From Arthrobotrys musiformis (lineage: Eukaryota; Ascomycota; Orbiliomycetes; Orbiliales; Orbiliaceae): a stretch of 64,000 nucleotides of DNA. Shown piece after piece: positions 46,879 through 58,461 of the stretch (position 1 is the first letter of the stretch; every line of letters begins with the position of its first letter). The position numbers and the translations under genes were made by a program. Under the pieces are notes generated by a model that worked only from the letters and a program-made list of their open reading frames with translations, was not told the origin of the DNA and did no database searches. The stretch spans positions 1,860,001-1,924,000 of the forward strand of contig JAVHJL010000004.1 of assembly GCA_036971715.1 (NCBI GenBank), read 5' to 3'.

Positions 46879-49328
46879 ATGCCGCCGGTCGATTCTACAA
46901 CTTCTCAGCCTTCAGAAAACAACAATAGTAAGGACTTCCCTTACATTCACCTTTCTATATAAGTTCATTAAAAATATTAACTTGGATCTTTCGAAGGACA
47001 CAACCCGTCGTCGTCGTCTTCGCCAAGATCTCATTCCCCAGAATCCACCGGTCTTGGTTCGCCTTTTTCTCTGATTGGAACTCCCCGCGGTCAAACCCGT
47101 GCTCCGATTACCACCCCGAGCGACCTCTCCTCGGGCACCCTCTCTTCAGAAGAGATATCTCCAATCGACGTCGAGTCCAAACATAAACTCGGAAGCGAAA
47201 TCACTCTTAAGCAAAATACCGGCAAAATGGCCTCTCCAGTCAATGTTTTGATGGTATGACCATTCGTCCATGTTTTGGGAATCGATATTTCAGATTTTAG
47301 GATGCAGCTAGTCTAACATTGGGTTTTTTTCTTTTCTTGCGCTAAACAGGTTGGTACCGGCGAGTACACTACCGGATTCGTCGGGACTGGAGCCTCCACA
47401 TCTGATAAGAAGGTAAATTGAAGTCCCATCAGACCGAGATATGAATTATCCGGAAGGGCAAATTTGATAACTAAACGGCAATTCTAGGTCGGTGTCGTTG
47501 GATTGACCCTGTTCGATTTGAGGCGTCGTGGCAAAGTCGGTGAATTGTCCATGGTTGGCGTTAACGGAAAGAAATATCCCGCCATTCGTAAGTCGCCTAG
47601 CACCCAAGACATCTCCTCGGACGCTTCCCCCAGAGCCTCGATTTCTCCAGACTTGGCCCGTGCGGGGAACGAGATACCACACGAACAACGCAAAAACTGA
47701 CTGTTACTATTTTCCATGAACAGGCGAGCACTTGGACAAGAATATTTCCCAAGTTTACAATAATTTGGACGTCTCGTTCAAATCTTTCCCCGCTGACGAT
47801 GCCGTCGATGCCGATTCTTATAAGGCTGCTATCGATCAGCTCAAGCCTGGCGATGCGATTACAATCTTTACCCCAGATACTACCCACTACCCCATCGCTT
47901 TGTATGCCATCCAGCGAAAAATCCACGTTCTTTTGACAAAGCCAGCCACCAAGACTATCGAAGAACACCAACATTTGATCCGCGAGTCGAGAAAATATGG
48001 TGTCTTTGTCTTCGTTGAGCACCACAAGCGATTCGACCCTGCTTACTCTGATGCCCGTGCTAAGGCTCAGAAGCTCGGTGACTTCAACTACTTCTACAGC
48101 TATATGTCTCAGCCAAAGAGCCAATTGGAAACTTTCAAGGCCTGGGCTGGAAAGGACTCTGATATCAGCTACTACTTGAACTCTCACCACGTTGATATCA
48201 ACGAATCTATGGTCCCTGGATGGAAGCCATACAAGGTCACAGCCTCTGGCTCTCGTGGTTGCGCTACTGATCTCGGCTGCGTTCCCGGAACCGAGGATAC
48301 TATTACACTTATGGTCGATTGGATCAAGAAGGACGACCCATCCAAGGTCGCCACTGGCGTCTACACCTCCAGTTGGACTGCCCCACAAAAGGCTGGTGTC
48401 CACTCCAACCAGTACTTCCATTGTAAGTCATCCCGATTATGTATTCTTTATATGTGAACAAAGATTAATTTCATCACAATCAGATCTCGGAAGCAAGGGC
48501 GAAATCCGAATCAACCAAGCCAAGCGTGGTTATGATGTCGCTGATGACGAAACCACCGGCTTGATGTGGTATAACCCCTTCTACATGCGATACGCTCCTG
48601 ACGAAGAAGGAAACTTCGGCGGCCAAAGCGGCTACGGTACGTCTAAATTTCCCCTTTCTCCATACTAGTCATACTAATTTTTGTCCAGGCTACGTTTCCT
48701 TTGAAAAGTTCATCGACGCCTGCAACAAGCTCAACGCCGGCGAAGTCACTTTGGATGAGCTCGACAAGCGTGGCCTCCCCACGCTCGTCAACACCGCCGC
48801 CACGGGTGCGATCTTGCACGCCGGTCGAGTCAGTCTCGACGAAAAGAGAACAGTCTACCTCGAGGAGAACGAGGGTGTCTGGCGACTAGGATGTGCTTGT
48901 AGGCGACCATAAACATTCATTATGTTCTGCTGCAAAGGAAAGTTTTGTACAGCGATGTTCTGATTCGAAAATTCTTCTTTTCCCAATCGTCTTGAGGTTA
49001 CGACAATATAGCTGGCTCATGCAGTGCACACGTTAACACTGCTGCTACTCCTTCGCCCGCGGGCCCTGTTCCTGCACCATCCCTAAACGGCACCACCGTC
49101 AGAGAAGAACCAGAGGTTAAATCTGTCGCCACAACCGAGCCCACCGTCGCACCGACAACTCCGAACTCCTCCACTCAACCGTCGAAGGAAACTCCCAAGG
49201 TTATTGAACGACAACCGTCTAGTTCATCCCTCCCAAGTCTCGTCAAACGACAGAAGAGTGTTATCAGCTGGTGGAAGAAACGTAAGAACAGGAAGTCGAC
49301 TATTCCCGTCGTCGAAACCAAGGCTTAA
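46879..49328 (+). CDS. Gfo/Idh/MocA-type NAD(P)-dependent oxidoreductase
   Basis: Dehydrogenase-like protein of the glucose-fructose oxidoreductase superfamily; substrate unknown. Exons are 46879-46927, 46997-47253, 47350-47412, 47488-47587, 47724-48422, 48484-48636, 48689-48898 and 49012-49328, all in phase, giving 615 aa. A Ser/Pro-rich leader of about 100 residues (with SSEEISPID and KLGSEITLKQNTGKMASPVN) precedes the Rossmann fold: VGTGEYTTGFVG near 103, then PDTTHYPIALYAI and LLTKPATKT near 226 (the place of the EKP motif). The C-terminal fold contains FVEHHKRFDP and SYYLNSHHVDI, with the usual catalytic-face His. A Thr/Pro-rich tail ends in a basic KRQKSVISWWKKRKNRKS stretch. If the last intron is retained, translation stops at 48912 and the tail is lost. 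An internal ATG at MASPVN is an alternative start. Confidence 0.9.
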
Positions 49329-50559
49329 CGTTCTCATCTTTACGGCGGCTCGGCTCGTTGAGGTATAATTTTTTAATACTTTGATTCTTTGGATTCCTTC
49401 TCTTTGATATTTAGCAGGTCCTTTCGTCCAGAACCCCCCCTTGTGTGATCTTCATTCTCGTTTTGGGAAATGTTTTATTTTCGATTCATTTTTTCATTTC
49501 TGTCGAAACTTTCATTGTCTGTCTCGATACTACTTCATTTCACACCCGTTTTATAATTAGGTAGAAGTTTTTCACATTGTTTTTTTCTCTTTCTTTTGAA
49601 TTTTTCTTTTTTGGGGCATTCAACGGCGTTTAGCTTGAACCTGCGAATTTTATTTGTGTGTATACTTTCACAGTTTTTTCTATTGAACCTTTTTCTTTCA
49701 GATTTTACAAGCCGCCTGTATAAAACATGAGTTCCAATATACAAACAATTTTTTCAGCCTCTCTGACATACATGCCTTCCTCCTTCTGACTATAATTCTT
49801 AGCATTGTTAATAAGCTTCTTGCGAGCATTGGCGGCTGGGGACGTACCCCGGTGTTTATTGTCGATCGTAATATATTGGAAACCTTGGTTATTAGCCACA
49901 ACGCATCAGGTCAGCCGACGAGCCTTTTTTCGCCTTGCTCATTTACTTATATAAAAAAATACGGGGTACTGAAGCCTTTTACTCTTAGCTCCTTTGGTGG
50001 ATTCCGTACGATACAGAAAAATTTACTCAGAGTCTTGCGTGGGATTAATTGGCGGGGAAATCCAACAAAATACCTATATGTGGGCAAGGGGTGTGTGGCG
50101 GGCGAATATGTAGTGTATGCATGTATAACATTATCCATTCCGCAAGCGTATCTTTGATTCAATTTAAGCTTATATTTTTTTCGCGGGCCTACGGGTGGTA
50201 GGCCCTTGTTCCTGTGCAGCTGGTGAAACGCGAGGAGGAGGGTTTACCATGGAGACTGGATTTAGACGAGCCGTTAAATGTTTCTAAGAGGGGTTTTGAT
50301 AGTATTTAGGTTAATCACAAGGCTAGCTGCCTAGGACTTAGACCGGGTATGGGAAATAAGTATGTAATTGCTTAACTTTGGTTATGAATAAAGGGTTCTA
50401 TGGTACAGGTTTATTTGGCTGAAAGCAGGCCAAGGACGTCTTCAACACACGGGATCGATAGACAAAGGAGAAGTAATGAACTGTCCGGATGGTCTCAAGT
50501 CATTTTTCTTTTCCAAGCGGAGAAAAGAAACCTCGCAAGTAGGTGTGTATACACACTCC
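49329..50559. other. Tail-to-tail spacer, oxidoreductase / aldolase
   Basis: 1.2 kb, T-rich, between two converging genes. It is probably 3' UTR on both sides. No gene is recognised. Confidence 0.55.
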
Positions 50560-51525
50560 TTACAAGCTGGCCTCAATCGCCATCATATCTGCAATCTTAT
50601 CTTTGACTGCCTGAGCTTCCTCGTCAGTCAGCTTCTTTAATGGCTTTCTTGGGTAACCACCATAACCGAAGTAACTCTGAATAGCGCTCTTGGTTCCCGG
50701 AATCGCCGCCTTGGTTAGAACCCAATCACCCTTAGACAGAACCTTCTGCATCTTAATCGCCTCATCAATCTTCCCTTCCTTAAACAGATTATAAACATGC
50801 ACACACAACTTCGGCATAACATTTGCCCCACCGGCAATAACACCGGACGCACCAGTGATCAAACCCTGGAGGGTGAAGTCCGCCATACCCGCGAAGCACA
50901 TATACCCCGACCCCGTGGAGTTCGGTGTAACCGCATCCGTCGCCAACGCCACCCTGGTCAACTTGCCGGTATTCGCGCATGTAAACTTCGTCCCCACGAT
51001 GTTGGGATGCTCGGCGAGCTTGATTAACAGATCGGAGTCCATATCTATCCCCGCTACGGCGCCGGGGTAATTATATAACACCAACGGTAAGGGCGAGCCG
51101 TCCGCCACACCCAAAAAGTATTCTGTAATAGCACGCTCGTCCATCGCGTATCTATAGTAACTTGGCGGGATCAAAAGGACGTAATCACCACCGGATTCCT
51201 TGGAGTGCTTGCATAATTCGATAGTGCCGCGGATTGAGTTTTCGGAGGCACCGACCATGATGGGGATATGTGGGAAACCGGCCTCGTCGAGGGCTTTTCG
51301 GGTTTCTTGAGTAACAATGCGTTTTTCGTCGAGGCTGAGGTGGACGGCTTCGCCGTTCGAACCCATGGTTACCAGTCCGGCGAGGCCGGCTTCGGCGAGT
51401 CGCACGGCATGGCGACGGATGGATGGGATATCGAGGTCTTCAGTTACTGGGTCGAAGAAGGTCATTGTCGGGGAATAGATACCCGGCAGGAGGGGACGTT
51501 CGACGGCGCCATTTTCTTGTGTCAT
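50560..51525 (-). CDS. DapA/dihydrodipicolinate-synthase-family aldolase or lyase
   Basis: Single exon, 321 aa, class I (Schiff-base) TIM-barrel family. Visible motifs are TMGSNGEAVHLS (GSNGE at 55-59, the GTTGE-type substrate-carboxylate loop), the catalytic tyrosine in LVLYNYPG (Tyr 151) and the Schiff-base lysine in VGTKFTCAN (Lys 180). Its overall look is closer to fungal 2-keto-3-deoxy-sugar-acid aldolases (the GaaC/LraD type of the galacturonate and rhamnose pathways) or 4-hydroxy-2-oxoglutarate aldolases than to lysine-pathway enzymes, since fungi make lysine by another route. The exact substrate cannot be read from sequence. A TATA-like element (TTATAATATATT on the minus strand) lies near 51663-51674, about 140 bases upstream. 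The gene is tail to tail with the oxidoreductase gene. Confidence 0.92.
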   Translation of the reverse strand: MTQENGAVERPLLPGIYSPTMTFFDPVTEDLDIPSIRRHAVRLAEAGLAGLVTMGSNGEAVHLSLDEKRIVTQETRKALDEAGFPHIPIMVGASENSIRGTIELCKHSKESGGDYVLLIPPSYYRYAMDERAITEYFLGVADGSPLPLVLYNYPGAVAGIDMDSDLLIKLAEHPNIVGTKFTCANTGKLTRVALATDAVTPNSTGSGYMCFAGMADFTLQGLITGASGVIAGGANVMPKLCVHVYNLFKEGKIDEAIKMQKVLSKGDWVLTKAAIPGTKSAIQSYFGYGGYPRKPLKKLTDEEAQAVKDKIADMMAIEASL

Positions 51526-53154
51526 TTTGAAGGGGGTGCTTTAGAAAAAGTGATTTCGAAATCTAGAATCGCTTGTGTTGGAGAATGTGGTATTTTCAAT
51601 AAGATGTAACTTGAAAGCTTGTTTGGCAGCCACTGACGGAGTGAGAACGGATGGGAGGGAGGAATATATTATAATAACACTTCCGCACTTGAGAACAGGA
51701 TGGGTAAAAAAAGGCGGGGACCAGCTCTGCTTTTTAGCTTAAATTTCGGAGTTTCGTCGGGTTGATTCTTCAAAATTCTAAATTGAACGTCACGACAAGA
51801 TTGGTCCAAGGGAGAGAAGGCAGATGGGTAACAAGCCAGAAAGTAACCAGACGCAGACGAGGTATTTAATGGAGGCTGCACAGTATCTTTACATGCATAG
51901 ACGACTACAGTCGAGTCCAATACGATCTCGTGTCGAGAGCTATGAATGGAAGAAGTATGGTACCACTGGACAAATCGGATTCATGTCAAACGAGCAATTG
52001 TGAGCCCGGTACCCTTTTGGACTTGGGCAATTGGCGAGAAGGAACACTGGCATCTTGCCGTCGAGTGATGATTAGAGGATTTTGGAGGCGTTCGCTCACT
52101 CTTCTGCCTTAACTTTTAGGAAATTCTCCGTGCGCCGGAATTGATGCTGTTCTCTGCAATCCGCGCCCCACATGTACCTTGAATGAGACTGGGTTTCAGT
52201 GGCAACGGTGAAAAAGAAGCTTTGATGCTTACACAGGCCCGATCCCCCCACTGGGATATAGTAATGGACAAGGAAAGCCTGAAATATTCAATGAGGTTTA
52301 CGAAATCAATTACATGAGAATGGTACATTAAGTGCTAGTTTGCCTCAGTAACTGGAACAAAAAATCAGAAGTCGGGATGTCTGGTCCTTGTGAAGCGGAA
52401 GGGCTTCAGCACGAATTTCAAGACCAACCAGAAAGCCTGAATTTGCAATGTTCAATTGCCGTTGCTAATCATGTATATTTTCCCTGCGATATCGCCCTTC
52501 GATTGCAATTGTTACATTTCAAGTTATCCCAAGATTTCAGGCACGTACCGAAAGGAACCTGTTTCCCCGCACCGGCTAAACTCGTTCCTCGTCAGTCGAA
52601 TCAAAAACATACCAACTTTTGACAGCCGCCGAGACCCGTCGTTTGATTTTCCAGACCGCCTGGAAGTTGGGTTGGTCGACTCCGGTTGGCGGAAAATTAT
52701 CCTCCCGTAGCCAAGGTTTTCGCTTAAATGCTGGGACCCACGAGGGACTGCATTGGCGTGGGGTGACCGGTATTCAGCCGAGCCTCCGGGCGCGGGGTAG
52801 CACACTGCCCGGAGGCTGATGGGCAGATGGCTGTATTTCAGTCGAGATCTTCAATGCGATGTGCATCTAAGGGTGAACAGGACATAGGAATGTGTAACAT
52901 ATCCCCAAAAAGATACAGCAAAGATTCACATTTCCCTATATATAATTTTTACAAAATTTTATATCGAGTGATCCTGCACGAAATAGGATTTTATAAAATG
53001 TAGGATCTATAATTCCGAATGTACAATGACGTAATCAATTTTGGTATCTCCTCGCTAGACTATTACACGCTTCATGATAGGCATTCTATATACATCGTCT
53101 TCATATGAACGCCGTCGACTTTTCCCATACACTCGAACTCCTAAACATCAATAT
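51526..53154. other. Intergenic region, aldolase promoter / ADH 3' end
   Basis: 1.6 kb. The aldolase promoter lies within the first 200 bases. No other gene is recognised. Confidence 0.5.
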
Positions 53155-54558
53155 TTACTGACCGAAGGCCTTCTCGTAGTCTGTTAAGACGAAACGGTAT
53201 CTGATATCATTCTTCAATAGCCTGGTAACCCCGGTCTTGCACCCTTCCTCAGAAATAGGAATAGTTTCGGACCAAGATTTCAATCCCTTCTCTGCAGCAA
53301 GGTCCAACATCTCCAACATCTCCGTTCGGCTTCCAAGATGGCTGGCGCCAATAAAGCATCCATTTCCGAGAAGGTCAAATGCCGAAACCTTTTGTCCGTC
53401 ACCGGGGGCCAGGCCGACCATGACGAATTTACCGTGGACGGTGAGTAGGCTGAGGTACTTGCCGAGATCGAAGTTTTCGTTCGAGTTCGCCGTGGTTATG
53501 ATCAAATCGAAGGTGAATTCGTGTTCTTCGGCCCAGTTTTCGCTTGCGCCGGTGGCGATGTAGCCGTCTGCACCGAGTTTTAGGGCGTCTTCCTTCTTAG
53601 CTTCAGAGCGGGAGATGGCCCAGACTTCTGCACCGAGAGCCTTTGCGAACATGATTCCGAAGTGACCAAGTCCGCCACTAGATCATTACGAATTGTCAAT
53701 TAGTACCCCGTCAAAGCTTGCCAATTGGAGTTTCTGGCGCTCTCAACTTACATTCCGACGATACCGACTTTCTTTCCGGGTCCGGCCCCATTCCGAACAA
53801 GCGGGGAGTAGACTGTAATACCAGCGCACAACATAGGCGCAACATCTACAGATGCTAGCTTTTCGGGAATAGGGAAGACCCAGAAGTCATGTACTCGAAC
53901 GTGTGACGAGTACCCGCCCTGGGATATAGTTCCGTCGGATTGAAGAGCACCATATGTATCTGTTGTATTCAAAAAACACAGTCTTAATAAACTATTCGAC
54001 TATTTTGAGCGGAAAAGGTTTGCAACATACCTTTCTGGAATTTGCAGTAGGTTTCGTTATCGTTCTTGCATTGCTTGCAGTCACCGCAGCTCCAGCATTG
54101 GGCTCCCATACCCACGCGCTGCCCGACCTTAACGCTGCTGACCTTCGGACCAACATTGACGACTCTACCGACAATTTCTGAATTTATTTGTTAGCCGTAG
54201 TTTTCCCTCCATAGGCCGATTCTGTGGGGTTACTAACCATGCCCTACAGCAAGAGGATAAGGCGTCTCGCCCCATTGGCCGGAAATTTTCTAAATCGGAA
54301 TGTTTAGCATATATTCAAAGGGAAAATATAATATTCGGCGAGTGCGAAAATGTTCGGTGAACGGGAGGGGGTCCAATCCGCAGCGGGGAGAGGGGCGAAG
54401 CATACATGGACGTCTGAGGCGCAGATACCGCAGCACTCAATTTTGATATCAACATCATTGTCTTCAAGCTGCTTTGGAGCGAAGTCCTGCTTCTGAAAGT
54501 CCGACCAATTCTCCGCACCAGGGGATCTGAAGGCAGTGAAAGTTTCTGGGTAAACCAT
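53155..54558 (-). CDS. Zinc-dependent alcohol dehydrogenase (CAD/ADH6-type MDR)
   Basis: Cytosolic medium-chain dehydrogenase, probably NADP(H)-dependent, reducing aldehydes to alcohols. Exons on the minus strand are 54558-54406, 54289-54238, 54177-54031, 53959-53752 and 53677-53155, in phase, giving 360 aa, the family's normal length. Catalytic-zinc ligands are visible in CGICASDVH (Cys 46) and GHEIVG (His 68, Glu 69). The structural-zinc loop is CWSCGDCKQCKNDNETYC (Cys 99, 102, 105 and 113). The cofactor fold has GIVGIGGLGHFG. The C-terminal half continues AEVWAISRSEAKKEDALKLG and LLTVHGKFVMVGLAPG, typical of cinnamyl-alcohol-dehydrogenase-like fungal enzymes. Exon 2 is only 52 bases. A role in detoxifying aldehydes from lignocellulose would fit the neighbours but is inference. 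Confidence 0.94.
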
Positions 54559-57141
54559 GTTTGCGCAATTGGTCTTTCGCTATCTCGGAACTCGTGGAAT
54601 AATTGGCGACGGAAAAGTAGTCAAAAGAACGAGACGTAAATTTTACAAAGCGGAATTTTCGAAAAACTAGACAAAAGTTTTCCAGACAAACGGATGCAAT
54701 TGGTGAATAGTAAAAGAAGAAGCAGATGGCGATAAGAAAAATTTCCAGGCCCTTTGGAACTTATATAGTTCCGGGCGACGGAAGGGTAGGCATGCTCAGA
54801 GCCTAGCTCTCGCCCCACATCTCTTTCCCTATCTCTTTTTCTTCGACCGCCGCTAGTCCGTGCTTATGTCATGATCTAGCTCCCAAATGGCGGGTAGGAG
54901 TTTAACAAGCTCTCCATGCATCACGCTAACTTTTTTCTTCTCTTTTTTTTTTTGGGCCTGCAAGCCCGAAAGCTAAAAGGGCGGTGGACATGCGGAAAGA
55001 AACCAGGCATGTCTTTGGAGGGGTTTGTGGAATTTAGGTGGAATTTTGCCGGCGGATGTGTTGAGGAAGATTGAGTCCAATGGACTGGCGGGAAATTTTG
55101 GACATGGGCCTTGCAAAAAAGACTGCATCTGGCAATACGCGTGGGGTTTGCTATCCGGATGGCTTCGATTCCCGTATATAATGAGGCTTGGTGTAACAGT
55201 CTAGGACATATTAGGACCCTCGTTTTAGGTTTGTGTATTATTTAACGGTGACTCCCCGACGATAGGTATGTATGACCATGGGCCCAAGGGAGTGAACTCG
55301 TGAGATCCCTATGGATTCACTCGGGGCTAAAGTTTCCTCATCGATGCCAAAGGTTTCCAATATCGTGATCTTGATAGGATATCCTGTAAAAGCCACACCT
55401 GCATACGTACGTGACGCATTTCCCTACTACCCGCATATCATAGCAGAGCTGCAGAACAAGCTTCAACTACCGGCGCCCGGGCATTTCGTCAAGGACATGC
55501 GCCCTCAACTTTATGCTACAAGCTCACATGAATATCGAATCCCAAGGCTTGCATCTCCCACATGACCGATATTCTTGTGCTTTTCTCGCCCCGAATCGAG
55601 TTGAAATGGCGATGTATTGGATGTCGGTATCCGGCAAGCACAAGCCCGACGCGACGCCATAAGTTAGGCCAGGCCATCTGCTGCGTCAAAGGCCTGTCCT
55701 GTGGGAACTGCTCTGTCGCAGATACATGTACATACATCCATGATCCACACGTACATTAACCCATGCCCGCACCTCGCCTGCAGGAAGCCTCTTTAAGTTG
55801 GGGGTGGCAGACGAGTTAACGTTTCTAATTCGGACTCCATGGATCCATGTTACACAAGGCTTTAACTCAACGCAAGGAAATCAAACAATAGGAATGTCAG
55901 CCCAATGAAGTTTCAAGCTTTTCTAATTCGATGGATCTGCCGCTGACCAGTCCGATCCTAGGGAATAGCAAACAAGGAATCGGATGGTTGCCCAAAATAT
56001 ACCAGCATAAGAATAAGAAAAGGAGGGAAAGAAGAAAAAAGGGGAAACGAGCAAAGAAATCCGTTAGGAGAACTAAGCTAATGCGCTATATCACGGTCGC
56101 GATTTAGGTTCCCCGATCATACATAGCAGTGACTATATTCTGACAATGCCAAGATGGCATGACAATAACAAAAAGTGGAGAAGCGAGACGTTGTGCTCCC
56201 GACTACTGTAGTCTTAAAAATCGGGTCTCGCGAATGCCTCATCCTTGGAAAAGCTTGGAAGATAGGTTGCTAGAGTCATACGTCAGACGGGGACGACGAT
56301 GGGAAAACGTGGACGCATGACGCTTCGTGGGATGTCGTTTGCGAGACGTCTCCGGAACTTAACGTTGAGATTCTCTCTCTTTTTTTTTTTTTTTGGTGCA
56401 CATTACGTTGTGTTTTTCCGGATTCTATTTGTCGAACCTGAAGGATCAGGCGCCTCTCAGGATCCAGAGGCCGATAAGCGGTTATTCCGTACCTCAAGTC
56501 TTCGTTTTCTGGCTGGGGACGAAGGCGGCACAGCTTATGCGGTCAGCAAATCCCCGCCTTGTTACCAGAAAAAAATAAAACATAAAAAGATACAAAAACC
56601 CGGGGACTTGAGAACTAGTTTTAGGATGTTTCAATCAGGAAGTTTTAGGAAAATAAAGAGAGTGGATTTTAGTGTATTGTGACCTCCAGTATCGCTCGCT
56701 AGCTATGCAGACAGATGCAATTCCCAGAACTAAGGATTCTGGTAATTCCAGCTAAACCCCAAAACATAGTACATACAATGAAATAATTAAAAACTAAAAA
56801 TGCCCGCAAATATGCCTATCGTAACGCCATGAAATAAGCCCAAAAAAACATGGCCAAATCGAGTTTCCCAGTGATTGGAAACTAGTGAAAAAAACAACAA
56901 CAAAATGAAACAGTACTAGACGCCCTGAACTCATATCGAATGCCCCCCAAAAGCAAAAAAACTCTAAGTGAATAACAAATCCCATTTTCCAAACGAAGGG
57001 TGGGATATCGATTCAAAAAATAGAAGTGATCCCTCGGACCGATGGAATATCTCTCCTTTGCAATGCATGCTCCCCCAGAAATTACGTTTCCCGTTTCTAG
57101 TTGGCTGTCTCGATTTGTGGGATCGGGTGCGGGTCGTTTCT
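54559..57141. other. Intergenic region, ADH promoter / Clr5 gene 3' end
   Basis: 2.6 kb, no gene recognised. It contains the ADH TATA box, a 15-base T run (56380-56394) and an ATGTACATAC motif at about 55723. The A-rich part from 56760 to 57000 is probably the 3' UTR of the Clr5 gene. Confidence 0.5.
54761..54767 (-). promoter_or_regulatory. TATA box of the alcohol dehydrogenase gene
   Basis: Reads TATATAA on the minus strand, about 200 bases upstream of the start codon at 54558. The interval between is A/T-rich leader-like sequence. Confidence 0.5.
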
Positions 57142-58461
57142 TCATCGGGAGTATTCGCTCGTTGCGGCTGACATCGAATTGACGAATTGTGTCCAGTGTT
57201 TATGTGTCCCAGCAGCCGCATTATACGGATCCTTCATGTATTGATCTAGTCGAGCAGTTGCCATCTGAGATGCCGTGTCCCCCCTTTCGTTTGGTGTAGC
57301 CATAGCGCCGTAACTCAAAAGTAAATTCAAACAAGCGTTAAACCCCGTGATCCTTTCCTCGAATTCCTCCGAGCTTCCCACAGAGCGGTCGCCGGACAAG
57401 AGTCCAGGTGAAGTAGCAGCGCGGTCAAGAAGCTTATGAAATCCTCGGACGAGATAGTGAAGAGATGTGTTCCCATCACGATCTGCCACATTGGGAGTTT
57501 CTCCACCCATTAACAGTCTGCGAATGTCATCGTACCGCCCTGACAGCGCGGCTTTCATCAACTCTATCGAGTCTGCTGTTTGCCTTACGCCTGTAGATGT
57601 GTGGGGAGTACGTGATGGGCTGGATAATAAATACCATCAGTCGGGGATGATCCATCAATGTGCCACTGGCTTTCTGACCTATACCGAGCGTGGGCGTCAT
57701 GGGAGGACCGGTATCCATAGCTGTCGGTGGCCGTTAAGGATCCCATTGTGCTATATTCAGCTGTTGAGGCGTAGATAGGCTCTCCGAGTGTGGCAGCGGA
57801 ATATGTCAATCTATGGTCATAGCTTGGATAACTACACAGAGGAATAATTATTAGAATCCGCAGTTCGTTTCCATCGTTACGGTGTATGTACAAATCTGCA
57901 CTCACTTGGAAATCATGTCTCCAGAATAGAAATGGTCTTCAGACCCATGAGAAGGAGTAACAGGATATGATTCAGGATAGTCAAAAAGGCTAGGCTGGTC
58001 ATAGCCATCCCAATTTTCATATTCCTCTAGCCGTCTGCTCTCCCTCGGAGATGTAGTCTCGCGGCTAGGGCTCGACTTTCCGGCGTAACGTTTCTCATAT
58101 CTTCGAACCTTACGCGGGGTAATTTTGTCGATGATGTCCTGGCTCAATCCCATCTCAGAATCCGGAACATTCTGTTGCTTCTGTTCGAGGTACGCGCGCA
58201 TATCTGCAGATCGCACATTCTTCTTGAAACCCCATACTTCAATCTGGTTTTGATAGCTTCGTTTGCTATTGGTAGGAAAAATATCCTTAGTCAGCAAACA
58301 ATCGACGCCCCGATCGCGAATTGAGCGGGGGAGGTTCCAACATACCAGGCTTCAAAGTTGTATTTTGCCTTGAGAATCTCGCGCACTTCTGCAAGAGGCT
58401 TGCCTTCCTCAATGTAGTAGTGGTAGATCTCTTGTTTATATGTCTCCCAAGGCTTGCCCAT
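57142..58461 (-). CDS. Clr5-domain protein with C-terminal ankyrin-like repeats
   Basis: Exons on the minus strand are 58461-58346, 58265-57906, 57831-57685 and 57619-57142, in phase, giving 366 aa. The N-terminus is a fungal Clr5 domain (MGKPWETYKQEIYHYYIEEG, LAEVREILKAKYNFEA, then YQNQIEVWGFKKN), a short module found at the front of many ascomycete proteins. A Ser/Tyr-rich, probably disordered middle (about residues 85-205) leads to at least one clear ankyrin-like unit near residues 215-330: MKAALSGRYDDIRRLLMGG, then DGNTSLHYLVRG, and FNACLNLLLSYGAMATPNERG. The third intron is inferred from a GTATAG donor and TATCCAG acceptor (65 bases). It removes a stop and joins HAR to PSRTPHTSTGVRQTAD. 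Function is unknown; protein interaction or gene control is likely from family. Confidence 0.85.

Noticed and set aside
55311..55565. 84-codon + strand frame in the ADH/Clr5 intergenic region
   Set aside because: Short, with no motif, and overlapped by an equally open minus-strand frame.
57620..57684. Apparent stop and frame break in the Clr5/ankyrin gene
   Set aside because: A 65-base GTATAG...TATCCAG intron joins the flanking frames in phase. A 44-base alternative intron was considered and is less convincing.
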